A DNA stretch of 64,000 nt from Flavobacterium salilacus subsp. salilacus (GTDB lineage Bacteria > Bacteroidota > Bacteroidia > Flavobacteriales > Flavobacteriaceae): assembly GCF_004634195.1 (NCBI RefSeq), contig NZ_SKBP01000010.1, forward strand, positions 1 to 64,000, in the 5' to 3' direction. The translations under genes and the position numbers were made by a program. Shown one piece after another: positions 25,603-36,333 of the stretch. The notes below the pieces were generated by a model that was given only the letters and a program-made list of their open reading frames with translations, searched no databases and was not told the DNA's origin. How positions within the stretch are numbered: the first letter of the stretch is position 1; each line of letters opens with the position of its first letter.

Positions 25603-26454
25603 TTAAGAGAATATAATTGTCCTGTTGCCGTACACCATTATCTTTCGTTCACTATGTAGCTTTACAGCTCTACTCAGTACCATGCGCTCCATGTCCCGTC
25701 CTTTAATAATAAAATCGTTTATAGAATGGATGTGTGATACACGTATAGTATCCTGTTCAATTATAGGACCTTCATCCAATTCTTCGGTAACATAATGGCT
25801 GGTAGCACCAATTATTTTTACTCCTCTGTTATAGGCAGAATGGTAGGGCTTTGCGCCCGGGAAAGCAGGAAGGAACGAGTGGTGTATATTAATTATTTGA
25901 TTAGAAAAGAGGCTAAGAAGTTTAGGTCCGATAATCTGCATATATCGTGCAAGTACTATAAATTCGATATTATGCTCTTTTAAAATTGCTATTTGTTGTT
26001 CTTGCGCACTGTCTTTTATTTCTTTGGTAAATGGAATATGGTAGAATGGTATGTCAAACCTTTGTGCAATGTATTCAAGTTCTTTATGATTGCTTATTAT
26101 CAAAGGGATTTCTACATTCAGTTCTCCCATGTTGGTTCGGGCAAGGATATCATACACGCAATGCTCATATTTTGATATAAAAAGCGCCAGCCTTAATTTG
26201 TGTTGTTTTTCATACCATTGCCAGTAAATTTTAAAAGCCTCGGCAACCTCTTTATTAAACTGATACTTTAAGTTTTCAGAGTCAGTATTTTCAGGAAGCT
26301 CACATTCAAGCCTCATAAAGAACATATTGTTAATGTTGTCAACATACTGGTCTATATACACAATATTACCGCCTGCCTGCAAAAAGAAATTAGTTACGGT
26401 AACTATTATTCCTTTGGCATCATTACAATGTAACTGTAAGATAATTCGGTTCAT
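25603..26454 (-). CDS. purU: Formyltetrahydrofolate deformylase
   Basis: A 283-residue enzyme releasing formate from 10-formyl-THF, balancing one-carbon units. An N-terminal ACT domain (ILQLHCNDAKGIIVTVTNFF, residues 3-80) precedes a formyltransferase-type catalytic domain with INIHHSFLPAFPGAKPYHSA (catalytic His, Asn region) and GATSHYVTEELDEGPIIEQD (catalytic Asp). Order and length are those of PurU, not of PurN, which lacks ACT. Convergent to the VOC gene. Confidence 0.95.
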   Translation of the reverse strand: MNRIILQLHCNDAKGIIVTVTNFFLQAGGNIVYIDQYVDNINNMFFMRLECELPENTDSENLKYQFNKEVAEAFKIYWQWYEKQHKLRLALFISKYEHCVYDILARTNMGELNVEIPLIISNHKELEYIAQRFDIPFYHIPFTKEIKDSAQEQQIAILKEHNIEFIVLARYMQIIGPKLLSLFSNQIINIHHSFLPAFPGAKPYHSAYNRGVKIIGATSHYVTEELDEGPIIEQDTIRVSHIHSINDFIIKGRDMERMVLSRAVKLHSERKIMVYGNRTIIFS

Positions 26455-26596
26455 TTTTTAGTTATTTAAGTGATAAAACTAAACATAAAAGATCATTTTT
26501 TCGGGTCTTGTTTCACTTTTATGTTTTCAGCTAATTGATAGGTAAATTTTTATATTATTCTTATCTTTCGGCTCGAAAAATGAATATCTTTTAACA

Positions 26597-29500
26597 ATGG
26601 AACAAGCACAGCCTTATACCCCTAAAAATAAAGTAAGAATAGTTACAGCAGCTTCACTATTTGATGGTCACGATGCAGCGATAAATATTATGCGTCGTAT
26701 CATTCAATCGACAGGTGTAGAAGTTATACACCTCGGGCACGACCGTAGTGTGGAAGAAGTAGTAAATACAGCTATACAGGAAGATGCCAACGCCATAGCC
26801 ATGACATCCTACCAAGGCGGACATAACGAATACTTTAAATACATGTACGACCTGCTTAAAGAAAAAGGAGCAGGGCACATAAAAATATTTGGCGGCGGCG
26901 GCGGAGTTATCCTGCCCGAAGAGATAAAAGAACTTCACGAATATGGTATTACCCGTATTTACTCACCGGATGACGGGCGCGAGCTTGGGCTGCAAGGAAT
27001 GATAAACGATTTGGTACAGCAGGCAGATTATTCAAGCCCATCCCTAACCCTTCCCGAAGGGAAGAGAATAGAACAAGCTCTTGATGAAAAGGAAATCCCC
27101 GCTATTGCGAGGCTTATATCATTAGCAGAAAATTATCCTGCCGAATACCATAAAGTTTTTCAGCCTTCTTCGGAGGCTTCCCCTTTGGGGGCGGGAGGGG
27201 CTATCCCCGTGTTGGGTATAACCGGTACAGGTGGTGCGGGTAAATCATCATTAGTAGATGAGCTGGTACGTCGTTTCCTTATCGACTTCCCAGAAAAAAC
27301 TATCGGGCTTATCTCTGTTGACCCATCGAAACGTAAAACAGGTGGTGCATTATTGGGCGACCGTATCAGGATGAATGCCATAAATAACCCAAGGGTATAT
27401 ATGCGTTCGCTTGCTACACGCCAAAGTAACTTAGCACTTTCTAAATATGTAGCCGAAGCCATACAAGTGCTTAAAGCTGCAAAATATGATATTATAATTC
27501 TTGAAACATCGGGTATTGGGCAATCTGATACCGAGATATTAGAGCATTCTGATGTGTCGTTATATGTAATGACACCTGAGTTTGGTGCTGCTACACAGTT
27601 GGAAAAAATTGATATGCTTGATTTTGCCGACCTTGTAGCGATTAATAAGTTTGACAAACGCGGTTCGCTGGATGCACTTCGGGATGTAAAAAAGCAATAC
27701 CAACGCAATCATAACCTATGGGATGCAAACCCTGACGATTTGCCTGTGTTTGGTACAATCGCTTCGCAGTTTAATGACCCGGGCATGAATACTCTCTACA
27801 AAAAGATAATGGATACTGTTGTAGAGAAAACAGGTGCTGACTTAAAGTCAACATTTGAGATTACCCGCGAAATGAGTGAAAAGATATTTGTGATACCGCC
27901 AAATCGTACCCGTTACCTTAGTGAAATTGCTGAGAACAACCGCAGTTACGACGAAACGGCTAAAACACAGCAGGAAGTAGCACAAAAGCTGTATGGTATC
28001 TTTAAAACGATAGAATCGGTATCAGGAAAAATGCCTGTGCTTACCAAATTTGGTATTGAAGCGGATAATGATTGGAACAGCAATGACTTCCTTAAATTAC
28101 TGGTAGCAGAGTTCGACCGTGTAAAAATGAATTTAGACCCCTATAACTGGGAAATTATCCTGACTTGGGACGAAAAAGTAAATAAATACAAAAATCCTGT
28201 ATATACTTTTAAAGTAAGGGATAAGGAAATAAATATACAAACGCATACCGAATCGCTTTCGCATTCGCAAATACCAAAAGTAGCCCTGCCTAAATATCAG
28301 GCATGGGGCGATATACTGCGTTGGTGCTTGCAGGAAAACGTACCGGGAGAGTTTCCTTTTACGTCAGGATTATATCCGTTTAAACGTGAGGGAGAAGACC
28401 CAACCCGTATGTTTGCAGGAGAGGGAGGGCCGGAGCGTACTAACCGTCGTTTTCACTATGTGAGCTTGGGTATGCCGGCAAAACGTTTATCTACAGCGTT
28501 TGACAGTGTTACATTATACGGTAACGACCCTGATTATCGCCCTGATATTTACGGTAAAATTGGTAATGCAGGAGTTTCCATCTGCTGTCTGGATGATGCT
28601 AAAAAACTGTATTCAGGTTTCAACTTAGCACACCCAATGACATCGGTAAGTATGACTATAAATGGTCCTGCACCAATGTTACTTGGTTTCTTTATGAATG
28701 CTGCGATCGACCAACAATGTGAGCTTTACATTAAAGAAAACGGACTGGAAAAAGAAGTTGAAGCAAAAATCAAAAAAATATATGCCGATAAAGGCGTAGA
28801 GCGTCCGCGTTATAACGGAGCTTTACCACAGGGTAACGACGGTCTTGGGTTAATGCTGCTTGGCGTTACCGGAGATATGGTATTGCCTTCGGATGTATAT
28901 AACGAAATAAAAGTACGTACCCTGAGCCAGGTGCGTGGTACAGTACAAGCCGATATATTAAAAGAAGACCAGGCACAAAATACCTGTATTTTTTCTACCG
29001 AGTTTGCCCTCCGATTAATGGGCGATGTGCAGGAGTATTTTATTACTAATAATGTCAGGAACTTTTATTCGGTTTCTATATCGGGTTACCACATTGCCGA
29101 AGCCGGAGCAAACCCAATTACACAGCTTGCCTTTACGCTTGCCAATGGGTTTACGTATGTAGAGTACTACCTGAGCAGAGGTATGAATATCAACGATTTT
29201 GGTCCTAACCTTTCGTTCTTCTTTAGTAATGGTATCGACCCTGAGTATGCCGTGATAGGTCGTGTGGCGCGAAAAGTATGGGCTAAGGCACTTAAAAACA
29301 AGTACGGAGCAAATGAGCGTGCACAGATGTTGAAGTATCACATACAAACATCAGGGCGTTCACTGCACGCACAGGAAATCGACTTTAACGACATCCGTAC
29401 TACATTGCAGGCACTATATGCAATATATGATAACTGCAACTCGCTGCATACCAATGCGTATGATGAGGCGATTACTACCCCTACCGAGGAAAGCGTACGC

Positions 29501-30034
29501 CGAGCTATGGCAATACAGCTAATCATCAATAAAGAACTTGGGCTTGCCAAGAATGAAAACCCGATACAGGGCTCGTTCATTATAGAAGAATTAACTGACC
29601 TTGTAGAGGAAGCCGTACTTGCCGAGTTTGACTGTATTACAGAGCGTGGCGGTGTACTGGGCGCTATGGAAACCATGTACCAGCGCAGTAAAATACAGGA
29701 AGAAAGCCTGTATTACGAAACGTTGAAACATACCGGCGAGTTCCCGATTATTGGGGTAAATACCTTCCTGAGCAGTAAAGGTTCGCCAACGGTTGTACCG
29801 CTTGAGGTTATCCGTGCTACGGAAGAAGAAAAACAATTCCAGATAGAAACGTTGAGAACCCTACATAGCGCTCATGCCGAAAAGGTTAAAGAAACCCTTG
29901 CGGTAATACAGGAAACTGCTATACAAAACGAGAATATTTTTGAAAAGCTTATGGAAGCTACCAAAGTAAGCTCGTTAGGGCAAATTACTGCTGCGTTGTT
30001 TGAAGTAGGCGGGCAGTACAGGAGGAATATGTAA
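26597..30034 (+). CDS. icmF: Fused isobutyryl-CoA mutase (IcmF)
   Basis: An 1145-residue adenosylcobalamin enzyme interconverting isobutyryl-CoA and butyryl-CoA (some members act on isovaleryl/pivalyl-CoA). Domains in order: cobalamin binding ([17 protein letters not shown]; DxH motif) ~1-140; linker; MeaB-like G-protein chaperone with P-loop GTGGAGKS (210-217) and [20 protein letters not shown]; then the mutase barrel ([40 protein letters not shown]). This all-in-one order is diagnostic of IcmF over separate methylmalonyl-CoA mutase subunits. The linker carries two odd GC-rich insertions (see findings). It contributes to valine/branched-acid metabolism. TATCTTTC at 26562-26569 may be its -7 element. 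Confidence 0.93.
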   Translation: MEQAQPYTPKNKVRIVTAASLFDGHDAAINIMRRIIQSTGVEVIHLGHDRSVEEVVNTAIQEDANAIAMTSYQGGHNEYFKYMYDLLKEKGAGHIKIFGGGGGVILPEEIKELHEYGITRIYSPDDGRELGLQGMINDLVQQADYSSPSLTLPEGKRIEQALDEKEIPAIARLISLAENYPAEYHKVFQPSSEASPLGAGGAIPVLGITGTGGAGKSSLVDELVRRFLIDFPEKTIGLISVDPSKRKTGGALLGDRIRMNAINNPRVYMRSLATRQSNLALSKYVAEAIQVLKAAKYDIIILETSGIGQSDTEILEHSDVSLYVMTPEFGAATQLEKIDMLDFADLVAINKFDKRGSLDALRDVKKQYQRNHNLWDANPDDLPVFGTIASQFNDPGMNTLYKKIMDTVVEKTGADLKSTFEITREMSEKIFVIPPNRTRYLSEIAENNRSYDETAKTQQEVAQKLYGIFKTIESVSGKMPVLTKFGIEADNDWNSNDFLKLLVAEFDRVKMNLDPYNWEIILTWDEKVNKYKNPVYTFKVRDKEINIQTHTESLSHSQIPKVALPKYQAWGDILRWCLQENVPGEFPFTSGLYPFKREGEDPTRMFAGEGGPERTNRRFHYVSLGMPAKRLSTAFDSVTLYGNDPDYRPDIYGKIGNAGVSICCLDDAKKLYSGFNLAHPMTSVSMTINGPAPMLLGFFMNAAIDQQCELYIKENGLEKEVEAKIKKIYADKGVERPRYNGALPQGNDGLGLMLLGVTGDMVLPSDVYNEIKVRTLSQVRGTVQADILKEDQAQNTCIFSTEFALRLMGDVQEYFITNNVRNFYSVSISGYHIAEAGANPITQLAFTLANGFTYVEYYLSRGMNINDFGPNLSFFFSNGIDPEYAVIGRVARKVWAKALKNKYGANERAQMLKYHIQTSGRSLHAQEIDFNDIRTTLQALYAIYDNCNSLHTNAYDEAITTPTEESVRRAMAIQLIINKELGLAKNENPIQGSFIIEELTDLVEEAVLAEFDCITERGGVLGAMETMYQRSKIQEESLYYETLKHTGEFPIIGVNTFLSSKGSPTVVPLEVIRATEEEKQFQIETLRTLHSAHAEKVKETLAVIQETAIQNENIFEKLMEATKVSSLGQITAALFEVGGQYRRNM

Positions 30035-30067
30035 AATATAGATTTTTTGAAAATTTGATTATATGAT

Positions 30068-30097
30068 AAAGCCTTTCCAATCGGGAGGGCTTTTTTT
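30068..30097 (+). terminator. Terminator of icmF
   Basis: AAAGCCTTTCC pairs with GGGAGGGCTTT using G-T pairs around AATC, then seven T. Confidence 0.75.
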
Positions 30098-30188
30098 GTT
30101 ACTGACATTTTGGCATTAATTTAACATATTTAAAAAAGGCATAAAATTTGTTAAATTATTTATATATTATTTATAAAAACTATAAATT

Positions 30189-31163
30189 ATGCCAAACAAT
30201 TACAGAAGGATTCCACATTTTATTCAAGCTAAACTGAACAATTTTCAACAAGAGAATGTACAAGTCAGTATTGTTAAAAGAATTTCTGAACGAGATTTCG
30301 ATAGTCAGGGATTTCGAAATTTTAATTTTAGAATTGAAAATAATAATTTAAATTATTTAGATAATTTCATTCCAGAAGCTACTAATGGTACTTATAGTAA
30401 GAGAAATATAAATGGGTTTAAAATTACTCATAGAGACCAAGAAAAGATATATAAAACATGGTATGCTGGAGAAAGACCAATCTATGGAGATTGGACAAAA
30501 GGATCTTTTTCATTATATATTAGGAAATTAGCATATCCTTCCACTACTATCCCTCCTAAAGAATTATCAATAAATTTGGAAATTTTAAATGATGAACTTT
30601 TAAATAATGAAAGATATTTTACTGTTAGGGTTTATGTTGATGAGTGTTTAAATAGAAACGATGAGAATTTTTTAATTGATTTACTCTGTAATATAAATTT
30701 GCTTCAAGAAAATTTTAGAGAAGTTGATGTGCATGAAACAAATTTGACAAGAGAGGAATATTTAAGGACATTGGTTGTTGATTGGGATTTTTTTCCTCCT
30801 GGTACAAGAGAAGGTGATATTCAAAGGATACTTAATAGAAGACCTAATGCAAACAGAAATTATATCAATACATTAGGTGATAGGTATGATGTAATGATGT
30901 CTCTAAATCCTCAAAATATAATATCTGGAAAAAGTGGGATGAGAAATTATTTTGGGGTTCAATACGCAGAAAATTTAGTTGCTTTTGAGAACTTACAGTA
31001 TGGCAATGCTATTTACATCTTATTTGAGAATTGGAGGGAGTTAAGTACTTTAAGTAGAACAGAACTTCTAAAAAGACCAGAAGATCAATTTTTTAGGATT
31101 GAACATAAATTCGGATGGCAAACCCTTTTTGCAAGAACTATACGGGGTAAAAGAACTAATTAA
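30189..31163 (+). CDS. Unrecognised AT-rich orphan gene
   Basis: A 324-residue soluble protein, no signal peptide or membrane helix. I recognise no domain. It is rich in Asn, Arg and Glu, with features such as FPPGTREGDIQRILNRRPNA in the middle and NAIYILFENWRELSTLSRTE near the end, followed by a basic tail ending IRGKRTN. Base composition and codon use differ from neighbours: Arg is mostly AGA, and Leu/Asn/Ile codons are A/T-rich. It is enclosed by two terminators, so it is a single-gene unit. This fits recent acquisition; stand-alone defence or mobile-element cargo is one possibility, without direct support. Confidence 0.75.
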   Translation: MPNNYRRIPHFIQAKLNNFQQENVQVSIVKRISERDFDSQGFRNFNFRIENNNLNYLDNFIPEATNGTYSKRNINGFKITHRDQEKIYKTWYAGERPIYGDWTKGSFSLYIRKLAYPSTTIPPKELSINLEILNDELLNNERYFTVRVYVDECLNRNDENFLIDLLCNINLLQENFREVDVHETNLTREEYLRTLVVDWDFFPPGTREGDIQRILNRRPNANRNYINTLGDRYDVMMSLNPQNIISGKSGMRNYFGVQYAENLVAFENLQYGNAIYILFENWRELSTLSRTELLKRPEDQFFRIEHKFGWQTLFARTIRGKRTN

Positions 31164-31169
31164 GATTCG

Positions 31170-31199
31170 AAAAAGCCTTTCCATTTGGAAAGGCTTTTT
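31170..31199 (+). terminator. Perfect terminator of the orphan gene
   Basis: AAAAAGCCTTTCC and GGAAAGGCTTTTT pair over 13 bp around ATTT. It overlaps an upstream in-frame start of the next gene (31185), which supports the later start at 31305. Confidence 0.9.
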
Positions 31200-31304
31200 A
31201 TTTGTTTGAACAACTCATCAGTATCATATTACAGTTCAGTATTGTTTTTTATGACGGTTATATGTTGTGGTGCAACTTTGTACCATCAAAAAACAACAGT
31301 TATA

Positions 31305-33458
31305 ATGAAATCAATCTTTACAATTATTTTTCTTTGTGTTTGTAATACAATTTTTGCACAGGTAACCATAAGCGGAAAAGTAGTTGACGCTAATAATAAG
31401 CCGATTACGGCTGCCAATGTGTATATTGATGGTACGTATGACGGCGCGGTTACTGCAGAGGATGGTACTTTCTCTTTTGAAACTACGGCAACGGGAAACC
31501 GAACCCTTGTGATATCGTTTATTAGTTATGAGGAAGCAAGGCAGCCGATAGTAGTAGAGGAATACAAACCACAAACTTATAAGCTGCGCGAAAATGTAAA
31601 CACGCTCGATGCGGTGGTTATCTCGGCAGGAACATTTCAGGCGGGAGATAATACTAAAACTAACGTTTTAAAACCGTTAGATATTGTTACCACCGCAGGC
31701 AGTGCAGGCGATATTATAGCAGCTTTGCAAACATTACCCGGTACGCAAACCGTAGGCGAAAGCGGCAGGCTGTTTGTACGTGGTGGAGAGGCAGACGAAA
31801 CTCAAACGTTTGTAGATGGCATCAGGGTGGCACAGCCTTATGGTGCGAGTGCTAATAACATACCCACACGCGGTCGTTTTTCGCCTTTTCTGTTTAAGGG
31901 GATGACGTTTTCTACAGGAGGGTACTCGGCAGAGTATGGCGAGGCACTTTCCAGTGTGCTGCTGCTTAATACGATTGATGAGCCGGAACAGGAGCAAACC
32001 GATATATCGCTTATGACGGTAGGGCTGGGGCTTGGTAATACCCAAAAATGGGAAAAGAGCTCGCTTAGTATTAATATGGCTTACATCAACTTAGAGCCTT
32101 ACCAGTGGTTGATACCGCAAAATGTGAGCTGGAATAAACCCTATCAGTCATTATCGGGCGAAGCGGTATATCGTTATAAATTTGCCAATGGTTTGTTGAA
32201 AACTTATGTAGCTTTCGACCATGCCGATTTCAGCATTAATCAAAAGGATATCAATTTTACCGATCCTGTACGCACGGGTATTGATAATGATAACCTGTAT
32301 GTTAACAGTTCTTACAACGGGGTGTTGGGCAATATGTGGTCTGTACACACCGGGTTTAGCTATGGGTACAGCCATAATGATATAGGTATAAATGAAAATA
32401 GCGTTACTAACGGAGAGCACAGTTCGCATATAAAACTACGATTGAAAAAAACAATTACCAATCAGTTTAAGTTGACTTTTGGCGGTGATTATTTCATCAC
32501 TGATTTTAATGAAGATTATAACGAGCCTACGGGTTTCTCCTATAACAGCGGTTATAACAACTCGATAGCGGCGCTGTATGCCGAAACCGATATATTTTTC
32601 TCGAAAAACCTGGCGTTAAAAGCAGGTTTGCGTACTTCTAACTCAAGTGTATTGGGAGAAACTTCTTTCGAACCCAGAGTGGCATTAGCTTATAAGGTGG
32701 GTAAAAAAGGGCAGTTCTCTGTAGCCTATGGCGATTTTTACCAAACACCGCGACAGGACTACCTGAAGTATTACCAAAATTTTGAGTACGAAAAAACATC
32801 GCACTATATTGCTAATTATATGTATAACCATAACGGACGCACTTTTAGGGCAGAGGCATATTATAAAGACTATGCCGATTTGGTAAAGTATGATACCAAT
32901 ATGCTTCAATATAACACACAGTTCAATAATACCGGTAGCGGTTATGCACAGGGGCTCGACTTGTTTTGGCGGGACGATAAAACGGTTAAAAACCTGGAAT
33001 ACTGGATTTCGTATTCCTACATAGATAGTGAGCGCGATTACAGAAATTATGAAAACTCAGTAACACCGTCATATATTGCTACGCATAATTTCTCTGTAGT
33101 AACAAAGTATTGGATAAACGCATTGAGGTCGCAGTTGGGGGTAACGCATACATTTAATTCAGGTCGCCCTTATGACAATCCTAACGAAGCCGCTTTTATA
33201 AACGGAAAAACCCAAAGCTATAATAACCTCAGCATAAGTTGGGCATGGTTGCTAACCCAGCAAAAAATATTGTACTTCTCAGTTTCCAATGTTACAGGCA
33301 ACGATAATGTATTTGGGTACAGTTATGCCAATACCCCTGACGTAAGCGGACAGTTTGCCCGACAGGCTATTACCCAGCCTGCTGACCGTTTCTTTTTTGT
33401 AGGCTTTTTCTGGACGATTAGTAATGACAAGAAAACAAATCAGTTAGAGAATTTGTAG
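31305..33458 (+). CDS. TonB-dependent receptor with CnaB-like N-terminal domain
   Basis: A 717-residue outer-membrane receptor from ATG 31305 (signal MKSIFTIIFLCVCNTIFAQ). Domains: carboxypeptidase-regulatory-like VTISGKVVDANNKPITAANV (20-105); plug with VISAGTFQAG, ALQTLPGTQTVGESGRLFVR and GGEADETQTFVDGIRV; TGGYSAEYGEALSSVLLLNT at the barrel entry; a ~500-residue barrel ending FFFVGFFWTISN. A start at 31185 would run through a terminator. No substrate-linked neighbour; the layout resembles FecA/CirA-like receptors in flavobacteria. Confidence 0.9.
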   Translation: MKSIFTIIFLCVCNTIFAQVTISGKVVDANNKPITAANVYIDGTYDGAVTAEDGTFSFETTATGNRTLVISFISYEEARQPIVVEEYKPQTYKLRENVNTLDAVVISAGTFQAGDNTKTNVLKPLDIVTTAGSAGDIIAALQTLPGTQTVGESGRLFVRGGEADETQTFVDGIRVAQPYGASANNIPTRGRFSPFLFKGMTFSTGGYSAEYGEALSSVLLLNTIDEPEQEQTDISLMTVGLGLGNTQKWEKSSLSINMAYINLEPYQWLIPQNVSWNKPYQSLSGEAVYRYKFANGLLKTYVAFDHADFSINQKDINFTDPVRTGIDNDNLYVNSSYNGVLGNMWSVHTGFSYGYSHNDIGINENSVTNGEHSSHIKLRLKKTITNQFKLTFGGDYFITDFNEDYNEPTGFSYNSGYNNSIAALYAETDIFFSKNLALKAGLRTSNSSVLGETSFEPRVALAYKVGKKGQFSVAYGDFYQTPRQDYLKYYQNFEYEKTSHYIANYMYNHNGRTFRAEAYYKDYADLVKYDTNMLQYNTQFNNTGSGYAQGLDLFWRDDKTVKNLEYWISYSYIDSERDYRNYENSVTPSYIATHNFSVVTKYWINALRSQLGVTHTFNSGRPYDNPNEAAFINGKTQSYNNLSISWAWLLTQQKILYFSVSNVTGNDNVFGYSYANTPDVSGQFARQAITQPADRFFFVGFFWTISNDKKTNQLENL

Positions 33459-33475
33459 TTATACAGCGGACTTAT

Positions 33476-33889
33476 TTATTTATTTATCTTTTCTTCAAGA
33501 TAATTATAATTCCCTTCAATTAATGCTTGTAAATATTTTGAGGTGTCTTCTTCTGTTTGATCTAGTAATTCGGAAACATAGTTTTTATTCATAGCCTCAG
33601 TAAGTCCAAACCATTTTTTTACTTTTTTTGGGCGTTTATAAAAAATGTAAAATATATAATCACTATGTGAGCCAACAGCTGAAATTGATAAGCTATGTTT
33701 ATTCTCTTTATTCTCAAATTCTAATGTGGGCGACCAGTTAATGTCTTTTTCATTAGCTTCTTCAAGTTGTTTAAGGAAAAAACGCCAATCATAATTTTTG
33801 AAAAATAAGATTATATTATTCTTACTAATATCTGCTTCTATTGCAGTAGGCTTAAGAGGCTCAAGTATATATTGTTTAAATTGGCTCAT
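33476..33889 (-). CDS. Hypothetical small acidic protein
   Basis: A 137-residue cytoplasmic protein without recognised domain or signal peptide. Visible features: YDWRFFLKQLEEANEKDINW in the first half, a central IFYIFYKRPKKVKKWFGLTE segment and a charged helical tail (LDQTEEDTSKYLQALIEGNY). It is convergent to the TonB receptor with a 17-bp gap and divergent from the TPR-like gene. Size and composition resemble immunity-type proteins, but no toxin neighbour is present. Confidence 0.65.
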   Translation of the reverse strand: MSQFKQYILEPLKPTAIEADISKNNIILFFKNYDWRFFLKQLEEANEKDINWSPTLEFENKENKHSLSISAVGSHSDYIFYIFYKRPKKVKKWFGLTEAMNKNYVSELLDQTEEDTSKYLQALIEGNYNYLEEKINK

Positions 33890-34030
33890 GCTGATTATTT
33901 TTAGTCAAATATAAACCAAATAACAACTCATCATTAAAAACCGACAGTTCAGATAAACACTTTTTCATGCTTGTATAAACCTTTGCATCTTTGTACTGTT
34001 AAATTATAACAACCATTAAAACTTAAAAAT

Positions 34031-34654
34031 ATGATACGATTAATTACAATGTTCGTTTTATTAGTATGCAGCACACTAAGTGCACAATCGCAGTATGAAA
34101 CAGGAATGCAAAAAGCATTAGGATTATGGGGAGAAGGCAAACCTACAGAAGCATCAGCTTTATTTGAAAGAATAGGAGGTGCCGAGAAAGATAACTGGTT
34201 ACCGCCTTATTATGTAGCATTAGTTAATACCGTAGCTGCTTTCCAGCCTGATAATAAGGATAAAGTACCTGCGTTGCTGGCTAAAGCACAAGAAGCTCAG
34301 GATAAAGCGATGATGATTGCTCCTGATAATGCCGAACTTCTGGTAATGCAGGCTATGATACACACAGCATGGATAGTTTACGACCCTATGACTAACGGTA
34401 TGAAGCTTTCAGGAAAAGTAAATGCCATTTATGCCAAAGCATTGGCTATAGCACCGGAGAACCCCAGAGTGGTTTTTTCTAAAGCCGATTTTGAAATAGG
34501 TTCGGCTAAATATTTTGGCAGCGATACTACCCCTATGTGCGCTGAAATAGAGCGTGCCATAGAACTTTTTGCTACCTTTAAGCCTGAGACACCTTTTCAC
34601 CCAACATGGGGACTGGACAGAGCAACACAGCAATTAGAGCAGTGCAATAAATAA
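34031..34654 (+). CDS. Exported TPR-like protein
   Basis: A 207-residue protein with signal peptide (MIRLITMFVLLVCSTLSAQ). The remainder is alpha-helical with TPR-like phrases: ALGLWGEGKPTEASALFERI, AQEAQDKAMMIAPDNAELLV and IYAKALAIAPENPRVVFSKA, i.e. repeated A/P-D/E-N turns. Probably periplasmic and protein-binding. It precedes a sensor kinase by 12 bp and likely forms an operon with it and the 2TM genes, so it may feed into that signalling unit. Confidence 0.78.
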   Translation: MIRLITMFVLLVCSTLSAQSQYETGMQKALGLWGEGKPTEASALFERIGGAEKDNWLPPYYVALVNTVAAFQPDNKDKVPALLAKAQEAQDKAMMIAPDNAELLVMQAMIHTAWIVYDPMTNGMKLSGKVNAIYAKALAIAPENPRVVFSKADFEIGSAKYFGSDTTPMCAEIERAIELFATFKPETPFHPTWGLDRATQQLEQCNK

Positions 34655-34666
34655 AAACAAGCAGCA

Positions 34667-36016
34667 ATGATTAAGGCATTATTTAAAGATTTTCTTAAAG
34701 CACTGGGGCTTGGTGTCATCATTTTTGTGGTGTTGGTAATTATTGCCGTTGCCTCAGGAGAAACTGTAGGCTGGAACTTTCAGTTGTTTACAGGGTTTCT
34801 TTTTACAATGCTTTATACCGTTATGCTGTACGGAGCTAACACTCTTGTATTTGCTACTATGGCAAAGGTTTTTAATAACCAAAAAGCCTTTGTAATACGC
34901 ATACTCACAGGTTTTATAGCTTCGGTTTTGGTATCTATGCTGGTCATATTCCTTTTAAGGATATTTGAAGATATAGTAGTAGAAGGCGAATCGTGGCAGG
35001 AGTTTTGGGCAGAGGAGAAACTCTCAAACTACTATGTAGCCATGATTATTACCCTTATAATGAGTATGCTGGGACATATTTTTTATTTCTATAAAAGATA
35101 TCAGGAAAACAGGGTAAAGCAACAAAAAATTATTGCCGGTACGGCTTCGGCAAAATTTGAAACACTTAAAAATCAGATAGACCCGCACTTTCTTTTTAAC
35201 AGCCTTAATGTACTAAGCTCACTCATAGAAGAAAATCCGGATAGTGCGCAACGGTTTACTACATCGCTCTCTAAAGTATATCGTTATGTACTGGAACAGC
35301 GCGATAAAGAATTGGTAAGTGTACAGGAAGAACTGGCATTTGCAAAGACGTATATGAACCTCCTGAAGATGCGTTTTGAAAACAGTATCTCTTTTGAAAT
35401 GCTGGATACGACAACAAACCCTGAAGCCAAAGTAGTGCCACTGTCATTACAATTATTACTGGAAAATGCAATAAAGCACAACATAGTAAGCCAGCAAAAG
35501 CCCTTACGCATTAAAATTTTTGAAGAAAAGGGCTACTTGGTAGTACAAAATGATTTCAGAAAAAAAGAAGTACTTAATAGCCGAAAAGGAGTAGGGCTTC
35601 AAAACATTGTAAGTCGTTATGATATTATTACAAATCGGAAGGTAATTATCGAGCAAACACAAGAGTATTTTACGGTAAAGCTGCCGATACTGACAAAACA
35701 AGTGACAATCATGGAAAAGCCGGTATATACCGAAACAGAAACCAGTTATTATAAAGCACAAAAAAGAGTAGAGGATATAAAAGGCTTTTATGGTCACCTT
35801 ACCTCATATATAGTGGTTACTACAGGTTTAATACTACTTAACGTTATTACATCGCCACAGCATTTGTGGTTCTTATATCCTGCTATGGGTTGGGGTATAG
35901 GGCTTGCCGTACACGGAATGAGTGTTTTTAATTATTTACCATTTTTGGGTAATAACTGGGAGGAGCGCAAAATAAAGGAGTATATGGAACAAGAAAAGAA
36001 CGATAATTGGAGGTAG
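34667..36016 (+). CDS. LytS-type sensor histidine kinase with C-terminal 2TM module
   Basis: A 449-residue membrane kinase. About four N-terminal helices (10-32, 42-65, 80-105, 118-140), then a His_kinase domain with LKNQIDPHFLFNSLNVLSSL (phospho-acceptor His174), an N-box VPLSLQLLLENAIKHNI and G-box region SRKGVGLQNIVSRYDI. After residue ~350 a 2TM module is fused: AQKRVEDIKGFYGHLTSYIV ... NNWEERKIKEYMEQEK. Three genes with more 2TM modules and a LytTR response regulator follow, so this is the sensor of that system. Confidence 0.9.
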   Translation: MIKALFKDFLKALGLGVIIFVVLVIIAVASGETVGWNFQLFTGFLFTMLYTVMLYGANTLVFATMAKVFNNQKAFVIRILTGFIASVLVSMLVIFLLRIFEDIVVEGESWQEFWAEEKLSNYYVAMIITLIMSMLGHIFYFYKRYQENRVKQQKIIAGTASAKFETLKNQIDPHFLFNSLNVLSSLIEENPDSAQRFTTSLSKVYRYVLEQRDKELVSVQEELAFAKTYMNLLKMRFENSISFEMLDTTTNPEAKVVPLSLQLLLENAIKHNIVSQQKPLRIKIFEEKGYLVVQNDFRKKEVLNSRKGVGLQNIVSRYDIITNRKVIIEQTQEYFTVKLPILTKQVTIMEKPVYTETETSYYKAQKRVEDIKGFYGHLTSYIVVTTGLILLNVITSPQHLWFLYPAMGWGIGLAVHGMSVFNYLPFLGNNWEERKIKEYMEQEKNDNWR

Positions 36017-36018
36017 TT

Positions 36019-36333
36019 ATGGAAAAGAAGCATAATGAAGGAGCTTACCAACGAGCGCAAAAAAAGGTAAAAGAAATAAAAGGATTTTATATTAACCTCG
36101 CCTGCTATTGTATAGTAATACCAGTATTGATATATATAAACCTGAGGTTTACCCCTGAATATCATTGGTTTTGGTATTCTACAATTGCTTGGGGTAGCGG
36201 AGTGCTAATACACGGGCTTGCTGCTTTCGGTCATTTACCCTATATGAGCCAAAATTGGGAAGAACGCAAAATAAGAGAATTTATGGAGGAAGAGAGGAAT
36301 AAAAAACAAGGGAGGAATGAAAAAGAATCATAA
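36019..36333 (+). CDS. 2TM domain protein (one module)
   Basis: A 104-residue protein starting at ATG 36019, two bases after the kinase stop. One 2TM module: AQKKVKEIKGFYINLACYCI (first helix), a second helix with YHWFWYSTIAWGSGVLIHGL, then NWEERKIREFMEEERN. Basic amphipathic ends face the cytoplasm. It overlaps the next gene by 17 bp, so translation is coupled. 2TM modules commonly accompany LytS/LytT systems; biochemical function unknown. Confidence 0.85.
   Translation: MEKKHNEGAYQRAQKKVKEIKGFYINLACYCIVIPVLIYINLRFTPEYHWFWYSTIAWGSGVLIHGLAAFGHLPYMSQNWEERKIREFMEEERNKKQGRNEKES

Noticed and set aside
30189..31163. Assigning the orphan protein to a named defence family
   Set aside because: No catalytic motif or domain could be recognised; only composition and isolation support unusual origin.
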